Assembly: GCA_016793635.1 (NCBI GenBank)
Contig: JAEUMD010000014.1
Coordinates: forward strand, 1 to 64,000
Reading direction: 5' to 3'
Length of the DNA stretch: 64,000 nt
Source: Hyphomicrobiaceae bacterium
Lineage (GTDB): Bacteria > Pseudomonadota > Alphaproteobacteria > Rhizobiales > Hyphomicrobiaceae
The notes below the pieces were generated by a model. That model was not told where the DNA came from. It saw nothing but the letters and a program-made list of their open reading frames with translations, and did no database searches. The translations under genes were made by a program, and so were the position numbers. Shown here piece after piece: positions 1 to 9,341 of the stretch. Positions within the stretch are counted from its first letter, which is position 1; every line of letters starts with the position of its first letter.

Positions 1-983
1 CCCTTCACCTCCTTGCCGTTCGCCCGCTTGTAGCTGCCGAGGTAGATCGCCTGCATGCCGATGACGTTGTAGAAGTGCGAGTTGTGCGTGTTGTCGGAGA
101 AGCAGTCATGCTCCTCCTCCGGGTCGTGCAGCATCAGGCCCAGCTTCATGCGCTCGCCGGCGAGCTCGCCATAGGAAAGGCTGCCGATGCCGGTGACGAT
201 CGTGGCGATGCCGGCTGCCGGGTCCTTCATCAGCTCGGCCCGCGCCTCGCCGTCCGCGCTCCATTGCTGTGCGATCCAGGCCAGGTCGTCGATCAGGAGC
301 TGCGTCGCGACCGTCAGGTACTGCGCGCGGCGCTCGCAGTTCTTGTTGGTGCACTGGGTGCCCTTGGCGTAGTCGGTCCAGGGCCGGTTGCCCGCGCCAG
401 GCCCGGTGCCGTTCAGGTCCTGGCCCCAGAGCAAGAACTCGATCGCGTGGTAGCCGGTGGCGACATTCGCCTCGACCTTGCCGGCTTCCTGCAGGCCGCG
501 CAGGAGCTGCCAGTTGATGGTCTTGGCGTTGACGGTCTTGCCGCCGACCTTGAGCGTCGGGTTGGCGATGACGTTGGCCGTGTACCACGGGTTCTCGTCG
601 TTCGCGTCGCCGTACTTGCCGGTGTCGACATAGTCGATCAAGCCCTCGTCGAGCGGCCAGGCGTTCACGCGGCCCTCCCACTCATCGACGATCGCGTTGC
701 CGAAGCGGAAGGCCTCGGTCTGCTGGTAGGGGACGCGCGCCGCCAGCCATGCCTCGCGCGCCGCCTTCAGCGCCGCGTCGGACGGCGTCGTCGTCAGCGC
801 CGTCACCGCCTTCTGCAAGCCCCGCGCGGTCGACAGCGCGTCGCCATACATCGCCTGGGCGATGTCGGCATAGGTGGCCAGCACCTTTTCCTTCTCCGGC
901 GCCTTGGCTTGCGCGTGGGCCGCGCCGATCGGCGCCGCCAGCATGGCGCAGGTCGCCAGCGCGGCCGCGAGCATCTTCTTCAT
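1..983 (-). CDS. Imelysin-family (insulin-cleaving metalloprotease-like) secreted protein, 3' end cut by window
   Basis: The frame reads from an ATG whose product begins with a typical signal peptide (MKKMLAAALATCAMLAAP, cleavage near AHA-QAK at residue 24) and stays open to the window edge, so the C terminus is missing. Residues 177-182 carry GYHAIE, the GxHxxE signature of imelysin/iron-regulated peptidase-like proteins (Peptidase_M75), followed by FLLWGQDLNGTG as in that family. Such proteins are periplasmic or outer-membrane-associated and usually iron-regulated; proteolytic activity is doubtful for many members. About 327 codons are visible, against a usual length near 400. It is transcribed away from rnd, with a 196-bp gap containing a palindrome that may be its operator. 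The family call is firm; the biological role is inferred from the family. Confidence 0.88.
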   Translation of the reverse strand, partial: MKKMLAAALATCAMLAAPIGAAHAQAKAPEKEKVLATYADIAQAMYGDALSTARGLQKAVTALTTTPSDAALKAAREAWLAARVPYQQTEAFRFGNAIVDEWEGRVNAWPLDEGLIDYVDTGKYGDANDENPWYTANVIANPTLKVGGKTVNAKTINWQLLRGLQEAGKVEANVATGYHAIEFLLWGQDLNGTGPGAGNRPWTDYAKGTQCTNKNCERRAQYLTVATQLLIDDLAWIAQQWSADGEARAELMKDPAAGIATIVTGIGSLSYGELAGERMKLGLMLHDPEEEHDCFSDNTHNSHFYNVIGMQAIYLGSYKRANGKEVK

Positions 984-1078
984 GTCCCGATTTCCCTCTG
1001 TCCACTGGGGGCGCCGGACGGCGGCGCCGAAAGCGGGCGCATGATAATGCAACTGCGACTAACTCGCATATATGAATC

Positions 1079-1093
1079 TGCGAAAGATTCGCA
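1079..1093. promoter_or_regulatory. 15-bp palindrome upstream of the imelysin gene, possible metal-regulator operator
   Basis: A perfect 6-3-6 inverted repeat, TGCGAA-AGA-TTCGCA, lies about 100 bp upstream of the imelysin start. An AT-rich stretch at 1042-1075 (TGATAATGC ... GCATATATGA) sits next to it in otherwise very GC-rich DNA. Imelysin genes are commonly iron-controlled, and Fur-family operators of alphaproteobacteria are TGC/GCA-flanked palindromes, so an iron-responsive site is a reasonable inference. No regulator is encoded nearby. Confidence 0.35.
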
Positions 1094-1179
1094 AGAAGCC
1101 TCGGGCGAAATGTCGCGGATCTGTACCGGCTGTTCGCCGGCGGCGGCGGGGTCGCTATTCGCCGCCTGCGGCGAGCTCT

Positions 1180-2424
1180 TTACTGGCCGCCTGCGGCGGC
1201 CTGGGGCAGGGGTGCCTCGACCCGGGCCAGCCCCTCGGCGGCCACGACCCCGGAAAGTACGGGGCGGGCGGCCGGGCCGAGCGGGATCAGCTTCACCTGG
1301 GCGCCTTCGGCGGCGAGCGCCAGGCGCCCGTGCTTCAGCGCCAGGGCGTCCTCGCCGAACACCTCGCGGCGCCAGCCCTTCAGCGCCGGCACGTCGGCCT
1401 TGTCGTCGGCGGCGATCATCTCCAGGTCGTCGGTGTTGGCGACCAGGCGCTGGGCCACGTCGTTCTGCTCGCAGCGCGTCTTCAAGAGCACCCGCAACAG
1501 GTCGACCAGCGGCCCCAGGCCCTGGGGCAGCTCGACGCGCGGCGGCAGCTTCGGCCAGGTCGCGGGGTCGCTGTCCAGCCCGCGCTTCACCGCCGCCAGG
1601 ATGTCGTTGCCCAGCTTGCCCTCGGCGACGCCGCGGCCGACGCCGCGCCCGCGCGCCAGTTCCTCGATCGTCGTCGGCGGATGCGCCGCCACGTCCAGCA
1701 TCGAATCGTCCCGGATGATCCGGCTGCGCGGGATGTCGCGGCGCTGCGCCTCGCGCTCGCGCCACGCGGCCAGCTCGCGCAGCACGGCCAGGAACTTGGG
1801 ATTGCCGCCGCGCACCTTGATGCGTTCCCAGGCGACCTCGGGGTCGGTGCGGTAGATCGCGGGGTCGACCAGCCCGGCCAGCTCGTCCTCCAGCCAGTGC
1901 GCGCGGCCGTTGGCTTCCAGCTTGCGGGCGAGCTTGGTGTAGACGCGGCGCAGGTGGATCACGTCGGACAGGGCGTAGTCGATCTGCCGCGCGTTCAACG
2001 GCCGGTGCTGCCAGTCGGTGTAGCGCGAGGACTTGTCGATCCGGGCGCCGGCCAGCTTGGCGACGAGCGTGTCGTAGGCGACCGAGTCGCCGAAGCCGCA
2101 GACCATGGCCGCGACCTGGGTGTCGTAGATCGGGTGCGGCATGCGCCCGGCCTGCTTGACGAAGATCTCGATGTCCTGCCGAGCGGCGTGGAACACCTTC
2201 AGGACAGGGCTCTCGGTCACCAGCCGCCACAAGGGCCTGAGGTCGATCCCGGGCGCCATGGCGTCGATCGCGACCGCCTCGTCGGGCCCCGCCACCTGGA
2301 CCAGGCAGAGCTTGGGCCAGTAGGTCTTGTCGCGCATGAACTCGGTGTCGACGGCGACGAAATCGGCGCTTTCCTGGCGCTGGCAGAAGGCGGCCAGCTC
2401 TTCGCTGTCGACGATCAGGGTCAT
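1180..2424 (-). CDS. rnd: Ribonuclease D
   Basis: A 414-residue 3'-5' exoribonuclease of the DEDD family that trims tRNA precursors and other stable RNAs in the cytoplasm. The first exonuclease motif is DTE (D26, E28 in VAVDTEFMRDKTYWP). The second lies in FHAARQDIEIF, and the Y-x3-D motif is in ARQIDYALSDVIHL. An HRDC domain follows at roughly residues 205-290. Length fits rnd (about 380-410) with a short Ala/Gly-rich tail. It is divergent from aspS, an arrangement common in alphaproteobacteria. A GC-only hairpin (TCGCCGC-CT-GCGGCGA at 1159-1174) lies just beyond its stop but has no T-run. Confidence 0.96.
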   Translation of the reverse strand: MTLIVDSEELAAFCQRQESADFVAVDTEFMRDKTYWPKLCLVQVAGPDEAVAIDAMAPGIDLRPLWRLVTESPVLKVFHAARQDIEIFVKQAGRMPHPIYDTQVAAMVCGFGDSVAYDTLVAKLAGARIDKSSRYTDWQHRPLNARQIDYALSDVIHLRRVYTKLARKLEANGRAHWLEDELAGLVDPAIYRTDPEVAWERIKVRGGNPKFLAVLRELAAWREREAQRRDIPRSRIIRDDSMLDVAAHPPTTIEELARGRGVGRGVAEGKLGNDILAAVKRGLDSDPATWPKLPPRVELPQGLGPLVDLLRVLLKTRCEQNDVAQRLVANTDDLEMIAADDKADVPALKGWRREVFGEDALALKHGRLALAAEGAQVKLIPLGPAARPVLSGVVAAEGLARVEAPLPQAAAGGQ

Positions 2425-2536
2425 TTCGGACGTGTAACACGGGAATGCGTCCGGAGCCTAGCGCCCAGAAGGGCCCCGTGCTTGACAAACCGGCCCTGAT
2501 GTTGCCCTCTCCGCCGCCTTGAAACGGGGCATTTCC

Positions 2537-4345
2537 ATGCATTCCTATCGCACCCATACCTGCGGCCAGCTCAGGGCCGGCGACACCGGCAAGACCGCCC
2601 GCCTGTCGGGCTGGATCCACCGCAAGCGCGACCACGGCCACCTGCTGTTCGTCGACCTGCGCGACCATTACGGGCTGACCCAGGTCGTCGTTGATACCTC
2701 CAATCCCGTGTTCAAGCAGCTCGAGCATCTCCGCCTGGAATCGGTCGTGACCGTGACCGGCGAGGTGGTGGCGCGCTCGGCCGAGACGGTCAACGCCAAG
2801 CTGCCGACCGGCGCGGTCGAGCTGCGGGCGCGCGAATTCTCGCTGCAGTCGGAATCGAAGGAGCTGCCGCTGCCGGTGTCGGTCGAGGCCGACTATCCCG
2901 AGGATATCAGGCTGCGCTACCGCTACCTCGACCTGCGCCGCGACAAGCTGCACCGGAACATCATGCTGCGCGCGGCGGTGATCGCGTCGATCCGGCGGCG
3001 CATGATCGAGCAGGGCTTCACCGAGTTCCAGACGCCGATCCTGACGGCGTCGAGCCCCGAAGGCGCGCGCGACTACCTGGTGCCGTCGCGCATCCATCCC
3101 GGCAAGTTCTACGCCTTGCCGCAGGCGCCGCAGATGTTCAAGCAGCTCTTGATGATGGCGGGCTTCGACCGCTACTTCCAGATCGCGCCCTGCTTCCGCG
3201 ACGAGGACCCGCGCGCCGACCGCCTGCCCGGCGAGTTCTACCAGCTCGACCTCGAGATGAGCTTCGTCGAGCAGGAGGACATCTTCCAGACGATGGAGCC
3301 GATACTCACCGGCGTGTTCGAGAAGTTTGCGGACGGCAAGCCGGTGACGAAGGTCTGGCCGCGTATTCCGTACGACGAGGCGATCGCCAAGTACGGCTCC
3401 GACAAGCCGGACCTGCGCAACCCGATTGAAATGCAGGATGTCACGGAGCACTTCCGCGATTCAGGCTTCAAGGTGTTCGCTGGCATGATCGCCAAGGACC
3501 CGGCCGTGCGCGTGTGGGCGATCCCCGCACCGACCGGCGGATCGCGCGCCTTCTGCGATCGAATGAACTCGTGGGCGCAGGGCGAAGGACAGCCGGGCTT
3601 GGGGTACATCTTCTGGCGCGAGGACGAGGGTGCGGCGGGCGCAGGGCCCATCGCCAAGAACATCGGCGCGGAGCGGGCCGAGGCGATCCAGAAGCAGCTC
3701 GGCCTCAAGACCGGCGATGCCGCGTTCTTCGTCGCAGGAAAGCCCGCGAACTTCTACAAGTTTGCAGGCGCCGCGCGCGATCGCGTCGGCAGCGAGTTGA
3801 AGCTCGTCAAGGAGGGTGAGTTCGCGCTCGCCTGGATCGTCGACTTCCCGTTCTACGAGTGGAACGAGGAGGACAAGAAGATCGACTTCTCGCACAACCC
3901 GTTCTCGATGCCGAAGGGCGGACGCGAAGCGCTGGAAGCCGCCGAGAAGTCCGGCCGCGACGCGCTGCTTGGGCTCAAGGCCAACCAGTACGACATCGTC
4001 TGCAACGGCTACGAGATCGCGTCGGGCTCGGTGCGTAACCATGTCCCTGAGACGATGGTCAAGGCATTCGAGATCACGGGCCTGACGCAGAAGGACGTCG
4101 AGGATCGCTTCGGCGGACTCTACCGCGCCTTCCAGTATGGCGCCCCGCCGCACGGCGGCATGGCGGCCGGCATCGAGCGCATGGTGATGCTGCTGACGGG
4201 CTCGAAGGCGGTGCGCGACGTGGCGCTCTTCCCGATGAACCAGCAGGCGCAGGACCTGCTGATGAACGCACCTTCGGAAGCGACGCCGAAGCAGCTCCGC
4301 GAGCTTTCGATCCGCGTCGTACTGGACCAGAAGAAGGGGGCCTGA
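2537..4345 (+). CDS. aspS: Aspartate--tRNA(Asp/Asn) ligase
   Basis: Class II aminoacyl-tRNA synthetase that charges tRNA with aspartate. The N-terminal OB-fold anticodon domain reads [15 protein letters not shown]. Motif 2 is [10 protein letters not shown] followed by the conserved [13 protein letters not shown], the bacterial GAD insertion domain is in the middle, and motif 3 is [15 protein letters not shown] near residue 530. The ATG at 2537 with GGGG eight bases upstream is preferred over a TTG six codons earlier; this gives 602 residues, the normal bacterial length. Base composition changes within the gene: before about 3240 codons end almost only in G/C and Leu is mainly CTG, while afterwards CTC, TTG and A/T-ending codons become frequent. 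No frameshift is seen. In many alphaproteobacteria this enzyme is non-discriminating; that cannot be decided here. Confidence 0.96.
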   Translation: MHSYRTHTCGQLRAGDTGKTARLSGWIHRKRDHGHLLFVDLRDHYGLTQVVVDTSNPVFKQLEHLRLESVVTVTGEVVARSAETVNAKLPTGAVELRAREFSLQSESKELPLPVSVEADYPEDIRLRYRYLDLRRDKLHRNIMLRAAVIASIRRRMIEQGFTEFQTPILTASSPEGARDYLVPSRIHPGKFYALPQAPQMFKQLLMMAGFDRYFQIAPCFRDEDPRADRLPGEFYQLDLEMSFVEQEDIFQTMEPILTGVFEKFADGKPVTKVWPRIPYDEAIAKYGSDKPDLRNPIEMQDVTEHFRDSGFKVFAGMIAKDPAVRVWAIPAPTGGSRAFCDRMNSWAQGEGQPGLGYIFWREDEGAAGAGPIAKNIGAERAEAIQKQLGLKTGDAAFFVAGKPANFYKFAGAARDRVGSELKLVKEGEFALAWIVDFPFYEWNEEDKKIDFSHNPFSMPKGGREALEAAEKSGRDALLGLKANQYDIVCNGYEIASGSVRNHVPETMVKAFEITGLTQKDVEDRFGGLYRAFQYGAPPHGGMAAGIERMVMLLTGSKAVRDVALFPMNQQAQDLLMNAPSEATPKQLRELSIRVVLDQKKGA

Positions 4346-4893
4346 GAGGCCCCAACCACCTCTGGAACGCCCAAAGCCCAACTCCGCGAGGGCAGTATCC
4401 GATCAGACGCAACCGCATTTGGTTCCGTCTGATCGGATACTGCCCTCGCGAACGGTCTTGCCGCTGCGTGCCCAGCACGATGATCCGCACCATGTGCGAC
4501 GCCCACGGGCCTTGCACCGGACGCATGCGCCCGCCATTCGTACTTTTCACAACAGGGTCAAATCTGCTTCAAAACAAAGCAGCGCCGCGGAATCGCCCGT
4601 ATTGTCGCGTCACAACAAGATGTTCGGGACGCTCAACCGCCCATCCTGCGGTGAGGGAGACACTCGCGCGAGCGGAAGCGGCCCGCGCTTTGTTGACGAT
4701 GCGGCGACAAGAACGCAGAACATCGCTCGATCATAAGTTTTGGATGATTCGATTGCGATGAGAACCGGTGCCCGGAGCGTGACGCGACACGCTGCGTGGT
4801 GGCGCCGCTGACGAGCCGGACGGCTGCGGCGGGACGCTGCGGCGCGCGGCCGGACGAGGGGATGGACGGCGGGCCAATGACGGGCGACACGGC
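4346..4893. other. 548-bp intergenic stretch after aspS
   Basis: No convincing gene is present. It holds a short 7-bp-stem hairpin straddling the aspS stop (GGGGCCT-gag-AGGCCCC, 4337-4353), the large inverted repeat described separately, and a moderately AT-richer stretch (about 4550-4750) that may contain the promoter of the downstream GYF-domain gene. Confidence 0.5.
4385..4450. repeat. Perfect 25-bp inverted repeat (long hairpin) downstream of aspS
   Basis: Arms 4385-4409 and 4426-4450 are exact reverse complements, beginning CGCGAGGGCAGTATCCGATC. The 16-base loop contains a further AACC/GGTT pair after one C-C mismatch, so about 29 pairs can form. There is no T-run on either side, so it is not an ordinary rho-independent terminator. 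It could be a mobile palindromic element, a processed RNA hairpin, a binding site or an assembly artefact. No second copy was noticed in this window. Confidence 0.8.
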
Positions 4894-6501
4894 ATGACAG
4901 ACGGCAACGGATCAGGCTCCGGCGGCGCAGCACCCGGCCCCGATGTGCAGTGGTACATCGCCCGCGAAGGCCAGCAGCACGGGCCGCTGACAGACGTCGA
5001 GATGCGGCTGTTCGTTGACGGTGGCCATCTGAAGCCGACCGATCTGCTCTGGCGCCCAGGTTTCAGCGATTGGCGCCCGGCTCCGCAGGTTTTCCCGCCG
5101 CGCCCCGCAGAGCCCGCCCCGTCCCCACCTCCGCCGCAGCAGCCCGCGGCACCACGCGCCGCGACGGCCACGCCAGCCCAACAGGCCCAGCCTGCGAGCG
5201 ACATGGGCGGCGCCAGAACGGCAGCAGCCCCATCGAGTACTCAACAGGGCGGTTACGCCCAAGCATCACCCGCTGGCATGAGCCGCGCAGCCGCTCCGGC
5301 CGATCACAGAATGCAACCCGCAGCGGCAGCGAGCGGCACCGCAGCCGCACCGGGCAGTGCCGGGCAGACCCCGCGCTATGGCCAGCCTCGCACGGCCGGG
5401 GGCCCGGCTGCGGGCTCGGGACATGCGGCTGCTTCGGGACCTGCCCCTAGCGCAGCGATGGGCGCTGCGGCCGGACCAGCGGCCACCGGACGCCCCGCGG
5501 CGGCGCCCGCTGCCTCCTCCTCACGCGCGCTGACCACCACCGCCGAGCAGGACGACTTCGACTACCAGCCGGAGAAACCGCGCAGGGGCGGCCTCAAGGC
5601 GGCCGTGATCGCCCTGCTGCTGCTGGGGGTACTCGGCGGCGGTGGATGGTTCTTCATGCAGTACAAGGCATCTCTGCTCGCGCTGCTCGGCAGCGGCACG
5701 ACCGCCAAGGACGGCGTGCCCGTGGTCAAGGCCGAGCGCGATCCGGTCAAGGCCAAGACGCCCCCGGTCAAGACCGCGGCGACGGCGCCGGTGGGAGCTC
5801 AAAGCGATCCCGCGCTGGTCGCGCCCCCCACACAACCGCCGCCAGACACCGCGTCGCTCGACGCGGCACTGCAACGCCGGCCGCTCTGGGTGTTCATGAA
5901 GAGCACCTTTCCCGACTGGTACGCAGAGCGCGTCAAGGAAGCCGCCGTGATGGTCGCGGCATCGCGGCCGACACGAGAGGTGACGAAGCACCTGGTCGAA
6001 GCCCTCGTCGACTATCGCCGCAAGAATGCCGACCTCGCGCTCAAGGCCAGCACGGGACGCCACAAAGCCATCGCCAATGCGTTCCTCGAAAACCTTCAGA
6101 GCCTGTCCGCGCGCGGTCCCGACGTCTGTTACGGCTTCATCAGCCAAGGCGAAACAAGCTCCGTGATCGTAGACCTGATGGCAACGCCGGAATCCTCCCC
6201 GTCCGTCGAGAAGCACGCCATCTCCATCTTCGAGGCCGTCGCCGAGGGTAAAGCGCAGCCCGTCGGCCACGACCGGCCGCGCAAGGAGGACTACGACGTG
6301 CTGGCCAGCCAGCTCGGCAAGCTCGGCTGGAGTCAGGCGGATTTGCAGATGTTTGCTGATCCAAAGTCGCTCTCGGCCGCGACGCCAGCGCGCGTCTGCC
6401 AGATGGTACGTGACTGGTTCAAGGCACACGTGGAGATCACCGACGCAACGGTGCAGGAACGGCTGCTGTTCGAGACGCTGCGCCCGGTCATCGGCGGTTA
6501 G
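4894..6501 (+). CDS. GYF_2 (DUF4339) domain membrane-anchored protein
   Basis: The N terminus (residues about 16-66: VQWYIAREGQQHGPLTD ... LLWRPGFSDWRPA) is a GYF_2/DUF4339 domain, a small fold thought to mediate protein-protein contacts, often in bacterial membrane proteins. A long Ala/Pro/Gly-rich low-complexity linker (about 67-215) follows, then one hydrophobic segment at about 235-256 (AVIALLLLGVLGGGGWFFM). A C-terminal soluble domain of about 240 residues (LWVFMKSTFPDWYAERVK onward) is not recognised. The GYF domain should be cytoplasmic and the C-terminal domain periplasmic. The gene is monocistronic between aspS and an ABC-F gene. Its function is unknown. Confidence 0.8.
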   Translation: MTDGNGSGSGGAAPGPDVQWYIAREGQQHGPLTDVEMRLFVDGGHLKPTDLLWRPGFSDWRPAPQVFPPRPAEPAPSPPPPQQPAAPRAATATPAQQAQPASDMGGARTAAAPSSTQQGGYAQASPAGMSRAAAPADHRMQPAAAASGTAAAPGSAGQTPRYGQPRTAGGPAAGSGHAAASGPAPSAAMGAAAGPAATGRPAAAPAASSSRALTTTAEQDDFDYQPEKPRRGGLKAAVIALLLLGVLGGGGWFFMQYKASLLALLGSGTTAKDGVPVVKAERDPVKAKTPPVKTAATAPVGAQSDPALVAPPTQPPPDTASLDAALQRRPLWVFMKSTFPDWYAERVKEAAVMVAASRPTREVTKHLVEALVDYRRKNADLALKASTGRHKAIANAFLENLQSLSARGPDVCYGFISQGETSSVIVDLMATPESSPSVEKHAISIFEAVAEGKAQPVGHDRPRKEDYDVLASQLGKLGWSQADLQMFADPKSLSAATPARVCQMVRDWFKAHVEITDATVQERLLFETLRPVIGG

Positions 6502-6556
6502 CGCCCAGGAAACTCGATTCCCAGGATTTAGGTTCTAGGCCACCGGGAAGTAGGTT

Positions 6557-8551
6557 ATGGCAGCGAGGCGGCACCCGCCGCCTCGCCCCCCAATCCGGAT
6601 GCCCGGCTTTCTTTCCATGCTGCACATCAACGACCTCGTTTACCGCATCGAGGGCCGCCCGATCTTGGACGGTGCGACGGTCGCTGTCCCCGCCGGGCAC
6701 AAGGTCGGCCTGATCGGCCGCAACGGCGCCGGCAAGACGACCCTGTTGCGACTGATCACGGGCGAGGTTCATCCCGATGACGGGAGCATCGGCCTGCCGC
6801 GCAACCACCGCATCGGTTACGTGGCGCAGGAGGCTCCGGGCGGCGAAGCGAGCCTGATCGAGTGGGTGCTCTCGACCGACACCGAGCGCGCCGCGCTCCT
6901 GAGCGAAGCGGAAAACGCCAGCGATCCCCACCGCATCGCCGAAATACAGATCCGCCTGCAAGATATCGATGCGCATTCCGCGCCGGCGCGCGCGGCACAA
7001 ATTCTTGCCGGCCTCGGCTTCGACGACGCGGCCCAGCGCTCGGCATGCCGCAACTTCTCGGGCGGCTGGCGCATGCGCGTCGCGCTCGCCTCGGTGCTGT
7101 TCCTCGAGCCTGAGCTGCTGCTGCTCGACGAGCCGACCAACTACCTCGATCTCGAAGGCACGATGTGGCTCGAGAGCTATCTGAGGAGCTACCCGCACAC
7201 CGTTCTGATGGTCAGCCACGACCGCGATCTGCTCAACACCGCCGTCGGCGCGATACTGCATCTCGAGCGCGGCAAGCTGACGCTCTACAGCGGCGGTTAC
7301 GATGCCTTCGAGGAAGCGCGGCGCGAGCGCCAGCGCCTCGAGCTGAAGCTCAAGAAGAAGCAGGACGACCAGCGGCGCCACATCCAGGCATTCATCGATC
7401 GCTTCAAGGCGAAGGCGACGAAGGCGCGTCAGGCGCAAAGCCGCGTGAAGGCACTCGCCAGGATGCAGCCGATCGCCGAGCAGGTGGACGAGCGCGTGGC
7501 CCCGTTTCTGCTGCCGAGCCCGGAGAAGATGATCGCGAGCCCGATATTGCGGCTCGAGGGCGCGGCGGCAGGCTACGATCCCGCCCGGCCGATCCTGACG
7601 CGGCTCGATCTCCGGATCGACAACGACGACCGCATCGCGCTGCTCGGCCAGAACGGCAACGGCAAGTCGACGTTCGCCAAGCTGATCGCGGGCAAGCTCA
7701 AGGCGCTATCCGGCAACGTCTTCGGCGCGGCCAAGGTCGAAGTCGGCTATTTCGCGCAGCACCAGCTCGACGAACTCAACCCTCTGCATACGCCCTACGA
7801 CTACATGGCGAAGCTGATGCCCGAGGCAACGGAGGCGCAACGGCGCACGAAGCTCGGCACGTTCGGCTTCGGCGCCGACAAGGCCGATACCAAGTGCGCC
7901 AATCTCTCGGGCGGCGAGAAAGCCCGCCTCCTGCTCGCGCTCACCGCATTCCATCGCCCGCATTTGCTGATCCTGGACGAGCCGACCAACCATCTGGACG
8001 TCGATAGCCGTGAAGCGTTGATCCACGCCCTGATGGAGTACGAGGGCGCCGTCATCCTCATCAGCCACGACCGCCACCTCGTCGAGGCCACCGCCGACCG
8101 CCTATGGCTCGTCAAGGGCGGGACAGTACGCGCCTACGACGGTGACATCGACGGCTATCGCGCCGAGCTGATCGCGGAAAGGAGCGGCCGGAGCCGCGCC
8201 GTCGCAGCCGCCCGCGAAACGGCGGCGGATGCAGCCAAGGGCACGGGCGCGAGCCGGGCGGATCAGCGCCGCGCGGCGGCCGGTCGCCGCGCGGAGCTCG
8301 CACCACTGAAGAAAGCGATGGAGGCAGCCGAACGCGAGGTGGCACGGATCGCGGGCGAGATCGCCAAGCTCGACGCGTTACTTGCGGACCCCGGTCTTTA
8401 TGTGCGCGATCCCGCTGCCGCGCAGAAGTCTGCGCATACGCGCGGCGCGCTCGCGAAGCGCCTTGGCGAAGCCGAGGAGCAATGGCTCGTCGCCGGCGAA
8501 GCTTACGAGGCCGCGGAGAGTGCCGCGACCGAGGCCAACTCGGTGGATTGA
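6557..8551 (+). CDS. ABC-F family ATP-binding protein (Uup/YheS-like)
   Basis: Two ABC ATPase domains are fused with no membrane segments, which is typical of ABC-F proteins that act on ribosomes rather than in transport. Domain 1 has Walker A GRNGAGKTT, signature FSGGWRMRVALAS and Walker B LLLLDEPTNYLDL. Domain 2 has GQNGNGKST, LSGGEKARLLLAL and LLILDEPTNHLDV. The linker between them is charged (ELKLKKKQDDQRRHIQAF), like the P-site tRNA interaction motif region. A C-terminal coiled-coil (about residues 570-640) resembles the Uup/YheS tail. The start at 6557 has a good GGGAAG ribosome site; the internal ATG at 6617 (MLHINDLVYR) matches the usual family N terminus and is an alternative. Confidence 0.93.
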   Translation: MAARRHPPPRPPIRMPGFLSMLHINDLVYRIEGRPILDGATVAVPAGHKVGLIGRNGAGKTTLLRLITGEVHPDDGSIGLPRNHRIGYVAQEAPGGEASLIEWVLSTDTERAALLSEAENASDPHRIAEIQIRLQDIDAHSAPARAAQILAGLGFDDAAQRSACRNFSGGWRMRVALASVLFLEPELLLLDEPTNYLDLEGTMWLESYLRSYPHTVLMVSHDRDLLNTAVGAILHLERGKLTLYSGGYDAFEEARRERQRLELKLKKKQDDQRRHIQAFIDRFKAKATKARQAQSRVKALARMQPIAEQVDERVAPFLLPSPEKMIASPILRLEGAAAGYDPARPILTRLDLRIDNDDRIALLGQNGNGKSTFAKLIAGKLKALSGNVFGAAKVEVGYFAQHQLDELNPLHTPYDYMAKLMPEATEAQRRTKLGTFGFGADKADTKCANLSGGEKARLLLALTAFHRPHLLILDEPTNHLDVDSREALIHALMEYEGAVILISHDRHLVEATADRLWLVKGGTVRAYDGDIDGYRAELIAERSGRSRAVAAARETAADAAKGTGASRADQRRAAAGRRAELAPLKKAMEAAEREVARIAGEIAKLDALLADPGLYVRDPAAAQKSAHTRGALAKRLGEAEEQWLVAGEAYEAAESAATEANSVD

Positions 8552-9341
8552 ACGGCGAGCGCCCCCGTGAGCACGGAAGTGTGCGGATAGGGCAGGTTAG
8601 CAGCTTCGCCGAAGCCAGAGGCGACGGCGACAGGGACACGGAATCTCCGCAGACGGTTGCGCAACGCAACAGTCCAAGCGCCCTGCGCCCAGCGGTTCCA
8701 TGCACGCTTTTTAGCACTGCCTCAAAACGCGGCGATGTCGAGAGTAAGCACAGCGTCCGACGCGCGTCAGCCATCGTTATGTGTCGAGGTGCGCAACGTT
8801 TTCCGCACGTCCGATGCCGAGTTCAGGGCCGGTGCGGCAGAGTTTGCGCATCGCAAGTTGTACCCGGATTTATTGAACAACTACGCTTCGCCGAATTGTG
8901 GCGAGATGTGACACGTCAACCCGCGCTCCCTTGCACCAATGTTCAGAATGTCAGTTTCACGTCATCGATGTGACACCGAAACACCCTTTCAAAAATGAGG
9001 AGTGCGGGGCCCGTCATCTGCATGTATCTAGGTGCCGCGAGAGGGAGCCGATGCGTGCGGTCTGCGGGGACCGTCCGGAGGCGAGAGGGCCTATCCGGCT
9101 TGACGCATCGTCTCCCTCACTGCGCTTGCGCGGGATCGACCGCAAGCCTGTCGGACGGAGCCCCAAAGCGCTCACTGTTGTCCGAAGAGAGTGTTGTTGC
9201 GGCGGCGCCTGGCGCGCTCACGAACGCGCAACCGGCGGACATCTCCTCACACGATTTCGGCATCGGCACACGGCGGCCATTGCGGCGGCGCCGCGCGCGC
9301 TGCACGTTGTCGCGTCGCAACTCGAAGGGAAGCCGCCGCCC
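8552..9341. other. 790-bp stretch without a recognisable gene
   Basis: No open frame here looks like a known protein, has a good ribosome site or shows strong codon bias. The sequence is less GC-rich between about 8690 and 9000 and contains two copies of GATGTGACAC (around 8904 and 8968), whose meaning is unclear. The promoter of the downstream glutathione transferase gene probably lies near the right end. Confidence 0.45.

Noticed and set aside
2481-2510. CTTGACA as aspS promoter
   Set aside because: The -35 is good, but no acceptable -10 follows at 16-18 bases, so no promoter was called.
980-3451. Long open frame antisense to rnd and aspS
   Set aside because: It is the GC-rich mirror of two well-supported genes, has no domain or ribosome site, and its Arg/Gly/Ala-rich translation is typical of a shadow frame.
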